From: Candidatus Omnitrophota bacterium
Lineage (GTDB): Bacteria; Omnitrophota; Gorgyraeia; Gorgyraeales; Gorgyraeaceae
Direction of reading: 5' to 3'
Assembly (NCBI GenBank): GCA_030649895.1
Contig: JAUSEX010000032.1
Location: 1-53,641 of the forward strand
Length of the DNA: 53,641 nucleotides
Positions 35,747 to 44,463 of the stretch are shown piece by piece (within the stretch, counting starts at the first letter, position 1; each line of letters starts with the position of its first letter). The notes under the pieces were generated by a model. It was not told where the DNA came from, did no database searches, and saw only the letters and a program-made list of their open reading frames with translations. The position numbers were made by a program, and so were the translations under genes.

Positions 35747-35908
35747 TTAGTCTTTTTTCGGAGTGGCGTCATCATCCTTCACGCCTTTTTTGAACTCGCC
35801 TATTGCCTTTCCAAGGCTTCTTCCTATTTCAGGCAGTTTGGAAGCCCCGAACACTAAAAGACATATTACTAATATTAAAATCAATTCCGGCATGCCTATA
35901 CCAAACAT
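35747..35908 (-). CDS. tatA: Sec-independent translocase TatA/E-like (not in ORF track)
   Basis: Manual translation [53 protein letters not shown]. Confidence 0.95.
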   Translation of the reverse strand: MFGIGMPELILILVICLLVFGASKLPEIGRSLGKAIGEFKKGVKDDDATPKKD

Positions 35909-35919
35909 ATCAAGCCTCC

Positions 35920-37017
35920 TTATTTTATCTTTTCCAGTATCCTGTCTACGTCCACGTAATCCATGACAAGATTTTCAGCTATCCTGGCTTTCCCTTTGTC
36001 CAAAGGCCCTATCTTTATCGCAATATCATGTATCTCTGAAGCAACTTTATACGTGTGTTTTTTGCTTAACAGGACCGGTATTTTCGCGTTTTCTATTAAC
36101 TTTATTATATTATTATTCGGGACGATGCCTCCTGTCAGTATAATGCCGGATATTGATATTTTTCTTTTTGATTTTTTTAAGAGGTGCTCCTTCAATACCG
36201 TCATTATAATATCTTCCCTGTCCCCGGGCGTTATTAAAAGAGAGTCTGTTTCAATAAAACCAATCGCGGCGTGAGGCTCCATTGCGCCTACAAAAATATT
36301 GCGCACCACATTTGTTAGCCCTACTTTTTTAGATATAAGCTGCAGGTCGGTTTCTTCTATGATGTTCTGGATTGTAGGATTTGAAAGTTTTGAGAAATAC
36401 GGGATTACCCCCAGCACGTCAATGCCTTTTCTCTTAAGCCCTAATTTCAGCATGTCTTTTACTTTTTTATACTTGGACATGATAACCTTGTTTATTATAA
36501 CGCCTATTACATCCACGCGTTCTTTTTCAAATAACGCCATATTCAATTCTATCTCATCCATGGGCTTACCTATGCCGCCGGAAGCTACGAGTATCACCTT
36601 GGCATCCAGAAGATTTGCCACCTTTGCGTTGGAAAGATCAAATATGGAGCCTACGCCAGCGTGGCCTGTTCCTTCTATCACCACAAGGTCTTTTCTTTTT
36701 GATATGCGATTGAAAGAGGAAATTATGCTATTGACTAATTTTCTATGATCACCTCTTTTTATGTAATTTTCCGTAAAGCCTTTGTCTATAGCCACAGGGC
36801 TCATATCTTTTATAGAGCTTCTCATGCCGCAGACCTTTTCGATAAGAACAGAGTCTTCGTCTACCTTATGTCCGCGTTCAAACACGTATCTCTGGCCAAC
36901 CGGCTTTATAAAACCTACCCTCTTGAACCTTTTCTTGAAGGCCTTAATGAGGCCTAAGGATATCGTCGTCTTCCCGTCGTTTTGCATTGTGGCTGCTATA
37001 AATATCCTTCTCTGCAT
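35920..37017 (-). CDS. BioD/CobQ-like P-loop + DRTGG domain protein (Pta N-terminal-like)
   Basis: [28 protein letters not shown]; no phosphotransacetylase catalytic domain. Confidence 0.8.
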   Translation of the reverse strand: MQRRIFIAATMQNDGKTTISLGLIKAFKKRFKRVGFIKPVGQRYVFERGHKVDEDSVLIEKVCGMRSSIKDMSPVAIDKGFTENYIKRGDHRKLVNSIISSFNRISKRKDLVVIEGTGHAGVGSIFDLSNAKVANLLDAKVILVASGGIGKPMDEIELNMALFEKERVDVIGVIINKVIMSKYKKVKDMLKLGLKRKGIDVLGVIPYFSKLSNPTIQNIIEETDLQLISKKVGLTNVVRNIFVGAMEPHAAIGFIETDSLLITPGDREDIIMTVLKEHLLKKSKRKISISGIILTGGIVPNNNIIKLIENAKIPVLLSKKHTYKVASEIHDIAIKIGPLDKGKARIAENLVMDYVDVDRILEKIK

Positions 37018-38303
37018 TATCTTTTCTCCCACTTCAACAATTCCGTAACTTTAGCAAGAGTGGAGCCTTCGTCGATTTCTTTCCTAAGGCGGTTCTCCGT
37101 TTCCATTACGCTCATTGCCCTGTTCGCGAATTCCGCAGCCTTGTCTTTTGGCACGACAACTACCCCGTCGTCATCCCCCAGTATCCAGTCTCCGCTGAAG
37201 ATCCTTACGCCCCCCGCATTCACGCTCACGCCTATTTCTCCGAATCCTTTAGGCTCGCCGGCTGAAGGAGAGATTATTTTCGCGAATGCAGGAAACTTAA
37301 GGGCCCTTATTTCCTTAACATCGCGTATGGCGCCGTCTATCACAACGCCAGCTATTTTTTTCTGGATAGCTCCGTGGGTCGCCAGTTCTCCCCATATTGC
37401 AGGCCCTACGCCTCCTGCGTCAATAACTATAACCTGGCCTTCCTGCGCCATTTCAATCGCCTCCACGGGCTTTGCCCAGTCTCCGGGATAAGTCCTTACC
37501 GTCAAGGCCTGGCCGCACATCTTTAATCCCGGATTAACGCTTATTATGTCCTTCAGCGAGCCCTGCCTGTGCATTGCGTCTGAAAGATTAGAAGCGGAAA
37601 CTCTCATTAAAATTTTTGCAATATCTTTCTCGGAACCCCTTTTAAAAAGCGCTGTTTTTATTTTTTTCAATTGAGCTATCGAGCGCTTTATTTCTTCCGT
37701 AGCTTTTTCTGCGTCCTTTGATTTATTGATTGCCCCGCCTACTATGATTATGTCTGCGCCTGCTTTTACGGCTTCGGAAGCTGTTTCAGAGTTTATTCCC
37801 CCTGCTACAGCTACCGGGATCGTTACGCATTTTGCTATCTCTTTTAGTTCGTTAAAAGGATTTTTGCCATGCATCTGGTCGTCAATAGGGCAATGCACTC
37901 CGATATAATCAGCCCCGAGCTTTTCCACCTCCATGGCCCTCTTTTTCGCGTCTTTTATCGCGATAAGGTCTACCTGTATCTTTGCCCCGTAATTATGAGC
38001 CGCATCTACGCATTCTTTTATAGTAGCGTCGCTTGCTGCGCCTAGTACGCATACGATATTTGCGCCTGATTTTGCCGCAATCTCGACCTCTATACGGCCG
38101 GCGTCCATTATTTTCATGTCAGCTACGATTGTTTTGCCGGGAAATTTTTCACGTAATTTTCTTACTGCGGCCAGGCCTTCGCTTTTTATTAAAGGTGTGC
38201 CTGCTTCCAGCCAGTCAATCCCTCCTCTGACTGATTCCTCCGCGCATTTTATCGCGCGGCTCAAATCCACAAAATCTAAAGCTACTTGTAATATCGGCTT
38301 CAT
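37017..38303 (-). CDS. 3-hexulose-6-phosphate synthase / RraA-like fusion
   Basis: N-term LQVALDFVDLSRA...DWLEAGTPLIKSEG...VADMKIMDAG; C-term RVSASNLSDAMHR...AWGELATHGAIQKKIAGVVIDGAIRD-type RraA. Confidence 0.9.
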   Translation of the reverse strand: MKPILQVALDFVDLSRAIKCAEESVRGGIDWLEAGTPLIKSEGLAAVRKLREKFPGKTIVADMKIMDAGRIEVEIAAKSGANIVCVLGAASDATIKECVDAAHNYGAKIQVDLIAIKDAKKRAMEVEKLGADYIGVHCPIDDQMHGKNPFNELKEIAKCVTIPVAVAGGINSETASEAVKAGADIIIVGGAINKSKDAEKATEEIKRSIAQLKKIKTALFKRGSEKDIAKILMRVSASNLSDAMHRQGSLKDIISVNPGLKMCGQALTVRTYPGDWAKPVEAIEMAQEGQVIVIDAGGVGPAIWGELATHGAIQKKIAGVVIDGAIRDVKEIRALKFPAFAKIISPSAGEPKGFGEIGVSVNAGGVRIFSGDWILGDDDGVVVVPKDKAAEFANRAMSVMETENRLRKEIDEGSTLAKVTELLKWEKR

Positions 38304-38331
38304 ATATCTCTTACCCCTACCCGATTGTCAA

Positions 38332-38787
38332 TCATTCCCCTATTATTTGTACTATTATTTCCCTCTCCCTTGGCCTATTGTCAAAATCTATAAAGACTAT
38401 CTGCTGCCACTTGCCTAACAGCATTTGATTGTTTACGAAAGGCACTGTTATGCCGGGCCCTAAAAAAGACGCCCTTACGTGAGAATATCCGTTTCCATCC
38501 TGCCATCTGATATTATGCTGGTATTCGCCTTTTTTTGGAGCTATCTTTTCAAAATACGTCTGGAGGTCTTCTACAAGGCCTGGTTCGTATTCAAGGGTCG
38601 TGATGCCGCCCGTAGAACCTGACACAAAAACAGTCACAGACCCGTTTTCCAGGCCGGAATTTAAAACAGCCGACGCTGTTTCCGCTGTAATATTTATTAT
38701 ATCCGTATCGCCCTTGGTGGAGAGTTTTATTTTTTTTGTTATAATAGCCATTATTTTTTTCTGTAAGCCTCCAGGTATGAATCGCAA
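38332..38787 (-). CDS. YjbQ/UPF0047 family protein
   Basis: GSVTVFVSGSTGGITTLEYEPG...GPGITVPFVNNQMLLGKWQQIVFIDFDNRPREREIIVQ. Confidence 0.92.
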   Translation of the reverse strand: MRFIPGGLQKKIMAIITKKIKLSTKGDTDIINITAETASAVLNSGLENGSVTVFVSGSTGGITTLEYEPGLVEDLQTYFEKIAPKKGEYQHNIRWQDGNGYSHVRASFLGPGITVPFVNNQMLLGKWQQIVFIDFDNRPREREIIVQIIGE

Positions 38788-39545
38788 TACAATTGCTTTT
38801 CCATTAAAAGTTCTGCTGTGATCAAGCTGTCCATTAATTCTTTGTCAGTCACGTCCAATATTGCTGCGTCCAGGCCGTTTGCTATAGCCATTGCTAAAAA
38901 AGTCCTGTTGATTAAATTTTTATATTGCGCAGGGGAACCCTGCGATACATTTGACAGCCCCAGCACTGTTTTAGGGGCAGGATCAGCCAGCATCTTTGAA
39001 TCCCTGATAGTCCTGAGGACTTCTTTTGCGTGCGGCTGCGCAACGTTTACCGGCAATATGACTGCGTCTAAATAAAGACTTGATGCGTCGATCCCGTATT
39101 CTACGCAAGATGCGACTAATTTCATCGCCAATTCCATCCTGCCTTCGCTGTCTTTTGGTATGCCCGCCTTATCCATTGTGAGCCCGATAATAGAGGCGTT
39201 ATGCTTTTTGGCAAGGCCGAAAAGATTTTTCATCTTTTCTTCATTTGCGTTTACTGAATTTATTATGGGCCTTGACTTGCAAATGCCTAGGCCTGTTTCC
39301 ATTACATCCTGTTTTGTGGTGTCTATCGACAAGGATATATCGGTGACTTCCTGGATAGTTTTGACGAGCCATTCCATGGCCTCTTTTGGATTGCCGGAAG
39401 CCGGGCCGACATTCACGTCAAGAGCATTTGCTTTGCAGGAAACCTGTTTCAGCGCAAGAGCCTGTATAACAGCCTTGTTTTTTTCCTTGATAGCTTTTGC
39501 CACATCCTTAAACATCCCGTTTATTCGTTCGCCTATAAGAAACAT
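38751..39545 (-). CDS. acsE: methyltetrahydrofolate:corrinoid/iron-sulfur protein methyltransferase
   Basis: FLIGERINGMFKDV; NALDVNVGPAS; SIDTTKQDVMETGL; LGLSNVSQG. Confidence 0.93.
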   Translation of the reverse strand: MFLIGERINGMFKDVAKAIKEKNKAVIQALALKQVSCKANALDVNVGPASGNPKEAMEWLVKTIQEVTDISLSIDTTKQDVMETGLGICKSRPIINSVNANEEKMKNLFGLAKKHNASIIGLTMDKAGIPKDSEGRMELAMKLVASCVEYGIDASSLYLDAVILPVNVAQPHAKEVLRTIRDSKMLADPAPKTVLGLSNVSQGSPAQYKNLINRTFLAMAIANGLDAAILDVTDKELMDSLITAELLMEKQLYCDSYLEAYRKK

Positions 39546-39605
39546 ATGTACTCCTGTTTGGCTCGAGGCTGCAGGTTCCAGGTTGAAGGGAAATCTCGCA
39601 ACTCC

Positions 39606-40511
39606 TTAAGCTTTTAGCCTGTGCACTGTTTTTTTAATTTCCTCTACTGCCTTTGGATGGTTCATCACAATTATATCAGCGCCTGAATTCAGATATGCTG
39701 TAGCAGTGGCCGTTTCCCATAATACGCCCGTGTCCTTTTGGCCTGTTTTCGCTTCTTTTGTGCGCCAGGCTTCCTGGCCCACGAAATTTATCATTGGCAT
39801 AGACAGCATCTTGTCTCCGGAAAGTCCGGCAAGCCGGGTTCTTTCCATTATAGAATAAGTATATTCAAGGCCATACCCAAGCGCTCCTGTTGCGTGATGT
39901 ATTACTATTCTATCAGCCTGGAATTGCATATCGCAGATAAGTATATTCAATTGTTTTGCTATGTTTATATCTATAGGCGCTTCTGAAATTATGGAGTGGC
40001 CAGAACTTAAACATGCGGCGGCAAGCGTCTTGTAATTGTTTTGCGTAGCGATTCCAAACAGGCAATTCTCGCCTTTTGCGACATTTGCGCAATACGCCAT
40101 CACGTCGTTATCTTTTTCAGGGGCAGAGCTTCCTATTACTATCAAAGGTACTGAAATCACTTTCAGGATGTTCTCCACGACTTTGCCGGCTTCTTCCCGG
40201 GAAGTATTTTTTGTATCAGGATGAGTGCTCGCGAGCCTCAAACATATAAGATCAGCTGAAAACTTATCCGCGCAAAGTTTAGCCCACTCAACAGGGTCAT
40301 TGAGGGCTTTTCCGAAGCTTGATCTCAGCGCCTCTGGCCAGGCTTCCGGATCCATGTCCCATACCTCCATTGCTACGCGAGGAGGGTTCGGACACTTGTC
40401 TTCGCCGTCTATAAAATAAATGCCTGTTTCCCCGCCTATCTTTATAGGTTTTTTTGCGCCAATTGTAACTTCGCTGATCTTATCCTGCCACTTCTCGATT
40501 AATCTTTCCAT
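39606..40511 (-). CDS. acsD: CO dehydrogenase/acetyl-CoA synthase delta subunit (corrinoid Fe-S protein small subunit)
   Basis: GGETGIYFIDGEDKCPNPPRVAMEVWDMDPEAWPEAL; IVIHHATGALGYGLEYTYSIMERTRLAGL. Confidence 0.93.
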   Translation of the reverse strand: MERLIEKWQDKISEVTIGAKKPIKIGGETGIYFIDGEDKCPNPPRVAMEVWDMDPEAWPEALRSSFGKALNDPVEWAKLCADKFSADLICLRLASTHPDTKNTSREEAGKVVENILKVISVPLIVIGSSAPEKDNDVMAYCANVAKGENCLFGIATQNNYKTLAAACLSSGHSIISEAPIDINIAKQLNILICDMQFQADRIVIHHATGALGYGLEYTYSIMERTRLAGLSGDKMLSMPMINFVGQEAWRTKEAKTGQKDTGVLWETATATAYLNSGADIIVMNHPKAVEEIKKTVHRLKA

Positions 40512-41281
40512 TATCTCTCCTCTGAGGTTTTAACTAATTCAAGAATTGCCTCTAAGCCATTCTCTGTTTCGCTTGAATAATTTTTTACAGGGTTTCCCGA
40601 TTCGCTATTTTTCTGTATCTCCTCCTGAAAACCTATATATCCGCCTATTTTTAAACCGGCTTTTTCTATTAATTTTAATTTCTCCTCTTCCAGGGCGTTT
40701 TTTGATTTGTTTATAACCAGCTTTATATTTTTTATTTTTATGCCTGCGCTTTTGGCTGTGTTAAATGCGTTTATCGCAGAATTAATACCTACCATAGTAG
40801 CGTCGCTGACAAGCAAAAGCAGGTCTATCTCAGCCGCTGTTCGCCTGGAAAGATGCTCCATCCCGGCCTCGTTGTCAATAACGACAAATTTATATTTTCT
40901 GGATATCCCGGCCAGGTATTCTCTTAATATATTATTTACAGCGCAATAACAGCCTGGGCCTTCAGGCCTGCCCATGACTAAAAGATCAAACCCGCTTCCT
41001 TCGCTAATAGCCTCTTCCAGCTTTAACCCGAAAAATTCGCTCTTAGAAAAATTATCCGGGGTTTGTTTTTTTACTTTTTCCCTTACATCAGCTATGGTTT
41101 CTTCATACTCGACGCCAAGCGCTGCATTTAAATTAGAATTCGGGTCCGCGTCAACAGCTAAAACAGGCTTGTCTATTTTCAAAAGATAATGCACGAGCAT
41201 TGCGGAGATTGTCGTTTTCCCAACCCCGCCCTTGCCTGCCACTGCAATAATACGCGTCATAAATAATTCCTGGGCCTGCAA
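40511..41281 (-). CDS. CooC/AcsF-type nickel-insertion ATPase
   Basis: AVAGKGGVGKTTISAMLVHYLL deviant Walker A; MGRPEGPGCYCAVNN. Confidence 0.9.
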   Translation of the reverse strand: MQAQELFMTRIIAVAGKGGVGKTTISAMLVHYLLKIDKPVLAVDADPNSNLNAALGVEYEETIADVREKVKKQTPDNFSKSEFFGLKLEEAISEGSGFDLLVMGRPEGPGCYCAVNNILREYLAGISRKYKFVVIDNEAGMEHLSRRTAAEIDLLLLVSDATMVGINSAINAFNTAKSAGIKIKNIKLVINKSKNALEEEKLKLIEKAGLKIGGYIGFQEEIQKNSESGNPVKNYSSETENGLEAILELVKTSEER

Positions 41282-43225
41282 CTATACGGTATTTAAAATT
41301 TTCTTTACGCTTGGAAACATCTCTATATCAGTATGCGGCAAAAACAACGCAGCGCTGTAATTATTCATAAAAGACGCGCTGGTGCTCAAATCAAGATAGG
41401 TCATTTTATTCGCAATGGTCTCCGCCGCCTCCATCGCCTCGCTTGATAAAAGGCACGTCTTTGCGCCTGCTACCGATGTGTTGCCCAGAAAAACAAAGTT
41501 TTCTTCGGGCAGATCCGGCAGCAGCCCTATATTAATTGCTGAGCGAATATTCAAAGCTGTCCCCAATCCCCCTGCGATAAAAATATGCTTTATGTCCGAC
41601 TTTTTTAAACCAGCTTCTTTTAATAGAACCTCTATGCCGGTATAAATAGCGCCTTTTGAGTGTATTAAATTTTTTATATCGTTTTCGTCTATGGTAATAT
41701 CTTTATTAATAGCCGAATCTTTTGCCTCAACCAGCACGATTTCTTTTGCGCCTTCGGAGTCCCTGATATTGTAAATTTTATTGTTTTTTATTTTTCCGGA
41801 CCGGTCTATTATTTTATTTTTCAATAATTCGCTTATAATATCCACTATGCCTGAACCGCATATGCCTTTTGGAGGCAGATCTCCTATGGTCTGGCATTTA
41901 ATCAGGTTATTTTTTATAGAAATATTCTGGATGGCGCCTTTCATAGCCCGTATACCGGACTTAAGGCCGCCTCCTTCAAAACAAGGGCCTGCTGACGTAG
42001 AGCAGGACATCAGCCATTCTTTATTGCCAAGGACAACCTCGCCATTTGTTCCTAAATCTATAAAAAGCGAAAGATCTTTTATTTTGTCCATGCCTGACGC
42101 AAGCACGCCTGCCACTATATCGCCTCCTACATAGCTTCCTATGCACGGAAGGCACGCCAAAAGGCCTCTTGGGTTTATTTTTACGCCAGCCTCAGCGGCT
42201 CTTATCACAGGCATAAAATTTACAGCCGGTATATAAGGCTCTTTTCTTATGTAAGCTGGGTCTATTTTTAAAAGCAGGTGCGTCATCGTGGTATTACCCG
42301 CGCATATAACAGCTGTTACGTCATCCAGGGTCAGCTTGACTTCTTTTATAAGGCTGTCTATCAGGGTATTTACGGTATCTATGACTGCGTGGTGCAGTTT
42401 CTCCAGGCCTTTTTCATGCTGGGCGAAAATAATCCTGGAGATAACATCTTCCCCGAAGTCTACCTGAGGATTATAGCTTGCTTTTGAGCCAAGCACTTTT
42501 TGAGAGTCCAGGTCTACCAGGTAAGCCACGATAGTAGTGGTGCCTATATCCACGGCCACTCCGAAATTTTTCTTGGATCGGTCTCCGGATTCAATCAGCA
42601 CGACCTCCGTAGTTTTATTTCTGTTGCCGATAGTCGCAGTGACTTCCCACCCGCTTTCTCTTAAAAGCCTGGGCAGCTTTTTTATATTGCTCAAACCCAT
42701 CTGTATTATATTTATTTCCTTGTGGCGCTTTTTTATCTCTCCGAGCAGCCTGTCCGCGTCTCCTGAATTATCGTCAATAGTCGGGTTTGGGAGCTTTAAA
42801 AATATCTTTGTGGATAAAGGCCCATGTTTAAAAATCTTAGCGGTAGCTTTGTGGCGCTCTTCTTCTATTTCTTCAACAGGCGTATAGAGCCCTGCCAGGC
42901 GCTTTGCCTTTATCTCCTCCGTGAGTATCTCGAGGTCTCCCAGCATGGATTCTTCCGGCACCAATATTTCCATATCTGATTCAGGAGTAGTTCTGCAGGC
43001 GAGCACATATCCTTTTTCTCTCTCTATTTCTGTAATCCTTCCGCTGCCTTCGGTTATATAATCGCCTTTCTTGACTATGACCTTGCATCTGCCGCACACG
43101 CCCTCTCCTCCACAGCTATTATATATATGTATGCTAGTCTTTAAAGCAGCTGTCAAAAGGTCTGTGCCCCTATCTATATGAACAGACTTATTTTCCGGCA
43201 AAAACGTTATCTTGAATTCTTCCAT
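41282..43225 (-). CDS. acsV: corrinoid activation/regeneration protein (AcsV/RamA-like, 2Fe-2S + ASKHA DUF4445)
   Basis: CGGEGVCGRCKV 2Fe-2S motif; AVDIGTTTIVAYLVDL ATPase motif. Confidence 0.9.
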   Translation of the reverse strand: MEEFKITFLPENKSVHIDRGTDLLTAALKTSIHIYNSCGGEGVCGRCKVIVKKGDYITEGSGRITEIEREKGYVLACRTTPESDMEILVPEESMLGDLEILTEEIKAKRLAGLYTPVEEIEEERHKATAKIFKHGPLSTKIFLKLPNPTIDDNSGDADRLLGEIKKRHKEINIIQMGLSNIKKLPRLLRESGWEVTATIGNRNKTTEVVLIESGDRSKKNFGVAVDIGTTTIVAYLVDLDSQKVLGSKASYNPQVDFGEDVISRIIFAQHEKGLEKLHHAVIDTVNTLIDSLIKEVKLTLDDVTAVICAGNTTMTHLLLKIDPAYIRKEPYIPAVNFMPVIRAAEAGVKINPRGLLACLPCIGSYVGGDIVAGVLASGMDKIKDLSLFIDLGTNGEVVLGNKEWLMSCSTSAGPCFEGGGLKSGIRAMKGAIQNISIKNNLIKCQTIGDLPPKGICGSGIVDIISELLKNKIIDRSGKIKNNKIYNIRDSEGAKEIVLVEAKDSAINKDITIDENDIKNLIHSKGAIYTGIEVLLKEAGLKKSDIKHIFIAGGLGTALNIRSAINIGLLPDLPEENFVFLGNTSVAGAKTCLLSSEAMEAAETIANKMTYLDLSTSASFMNNYSAALFLPHTDIEMFPSVKKILNTV

Positions 43226-43269
43226 AGTAAGTTAAATTTTAACATGTCCGGTATGCGTGGTCAATAAAT

Positions 43270-43321
43270 AAAAAAACCGCCCTTTCTTAACATGTAATAA
43301 GCTCATGGCAAGAAAGGGCGG
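43270..43321 (-). terminator. intrinsic terminator of the glycine-zipper gene
   Basis: 12-bp perfect stem CCGCCCTTTCTT/AAGAAAGGGCGG followed by TTTTTTT on minus strand. Confidence 0.85.
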
Positions 43322-43341
43322 GATAAAACCGCTGTAGCCAG

Positions 43342-43644
43342 TTACTTCTGTATGACCTTTAACTCTGTTCCATCTGCCGGGCAATATTGGACATCTGATC
43401 CAAACTGCTGGCCGCATACAGGGCAGAACTTCGCATCCGTTGCGTCGCCAATCAACGCTCCGCCGCCAGCGCCAGCTGCTCCGCCTATCAGAGCGCCTTC
43501 AGCCGCATGCCCTGACTGATGACCTATGATAGCGCCTGCGCCTGCGCCGATAAGCGTACCTATGCCAGCGCCTTTCTGCGTGCCTGTGCAGCCTGCTGTG
43601 ACAACCAATAACAGCAATAGCGCTACTACTGTATATTTTTTCAT
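43342..43644 (-). CDS. glycine-zipper lipoprotein with C-terminal zinc-ribbon-like tail
   Basis: MKKYTVVALLLLLVVTAGC lipobox; Gly-rich IGTLIGAGAGAIIGHQSGHAAEGALIGGAAGAGGGALIG; CPVC-x10-CPADGT; SD GGGAGG before this ATG. Confidence 0.85.
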   Translation of the reverse strand: MKKYTVVALLLLLVVTAGCTGTQKGAGIGTLIGAGAGAIIGHQSGHAAEGALIGGAAGAGGGALIGDATDAKFCPVCGQQFGSDVQYCPADGTELKVIQK

Positions 43645-43727
43645 TCTACGCCTCCCAGATTTTGTGAAACAAAATTTAATCCAGAGTCTCGCCGCCAAAG
43701 GTAGCGGACAAAGGACTATTTTTTATA

Positions 43728-43755
43728 ATTATAGCATTTTTTGAAGCGCAGTCAA
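43728..43755 (-). promoter_or_regulatory. predicted sigma70-type promoter of the glycine-zipper gene
   Basis: minus strand TTGACT - 16 bp - TATAAT. Confidence 0.8.
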
Positions 43756-43778
43756 GCATAATTGTTGCTTTTATACTA

Positions 43779-43795
43779 TTTGAATAGTCAGGTAA
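43779..43795 (-). repeat. 17-bp repeat copy 2 (minus strand TTACCTGACTATTCAAA)
   Basis: identical to 9635..9651. Confidence 0.9.
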
Positions 43796-43830
43796 CGGCA
43801 TTATGCGATAAAAGCATTACAAATGCATAG

Positions 43831-44373
43831 CTATTTAATCATCTTTATTCTATTTGGCGGCCAGTATATCAAAAACGCCTTGCCTAACAGATACTTTTTA
43901 GGCATAAAACCCCAGTATCTTGAATCCCGGCTTGAAATACTATTGTCTCCCAGCACGTAATAGGCGTCGTTAGGCACTTTAATATCCTGATCTTCTGCGC
44001 CAAAATCTCCCCTGTTGTAATAATGCTGCTTTTTTAAGACAGAGCCCTCATCCGCAGGATTATTGTTAATCAAGATACCGCCGTTTGAAATCCTGATATT
44101 TTCATTCGGCAACCCTATAAGCCTTTTTATAAAATCCTTTTTCTTGTCTTCGGGAGATATGAATACAATTACATCGCCTCTTTTAGGCTCTGTAAATCTG
44201 TATATAAACTTACTTACGAGGATCCTGTCTCCTTCCATCAGAGTAGGCCTCATCGATCCGGTAGGTATCTTGAACGCCTGCACCACAAATGTCCTTATTA
44301 TCAGCGCCAGCACGACAGCTATAATTATCGGCTCAACCCATTCCTTCATCAAATAACGCATCTTATCGTTCAT
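43831..44373 (-). CDS. lepB: signal peptidase I
   Basis: FKIPTGSMRPTL; GDVIVF; KRLIGLP; YVLGDNSISSRDSRYWG. Confidence 0.97.
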   Translation of the reverse strand: MNDKMRYLMKEWVEPIIIAVVLALIIRTFVVQAFKIPTGSMRPTLMEGDRILVSKFIYRFTEPKRGDVIVFISPEDKKKDFIKRLIGLPNENIRISNGGILINNNPADEGSVLKKQHYYNRGDFGAEDQDIKVPNDAYYVLGDNSISSRDSRYWGFMPKKYLLGKAFLIYWPPNRIKMIK

Positions 44374-44385
44374 GTAAGCTCCCTA

Positions 44386-44460
44386 TTATTGTTCGAGCGA
44401 GCGAAAGCGGGTCGAGAACTTCTCGACCCGGCTGTTTCACAGCTTCGCTTGAAGATTATT
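44386..44460. repeat. composite intergenic palindromic element, copy A
   Basis: outer arm TTCGAGCGA...TCGCTTGAA; inner CGGGTCGAGA ACT TCTCGACCCG and GCTGT TTC ACAGC. Confidence 0.85.
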
Positions 44461-44463
44461 ATG

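Noticed and set aside
43232-43417. Minus-strand ORF overlapping the glycine-zipper gene end
   Set aside because: Spans the terminator hairpin and the 3' end of the real gene.
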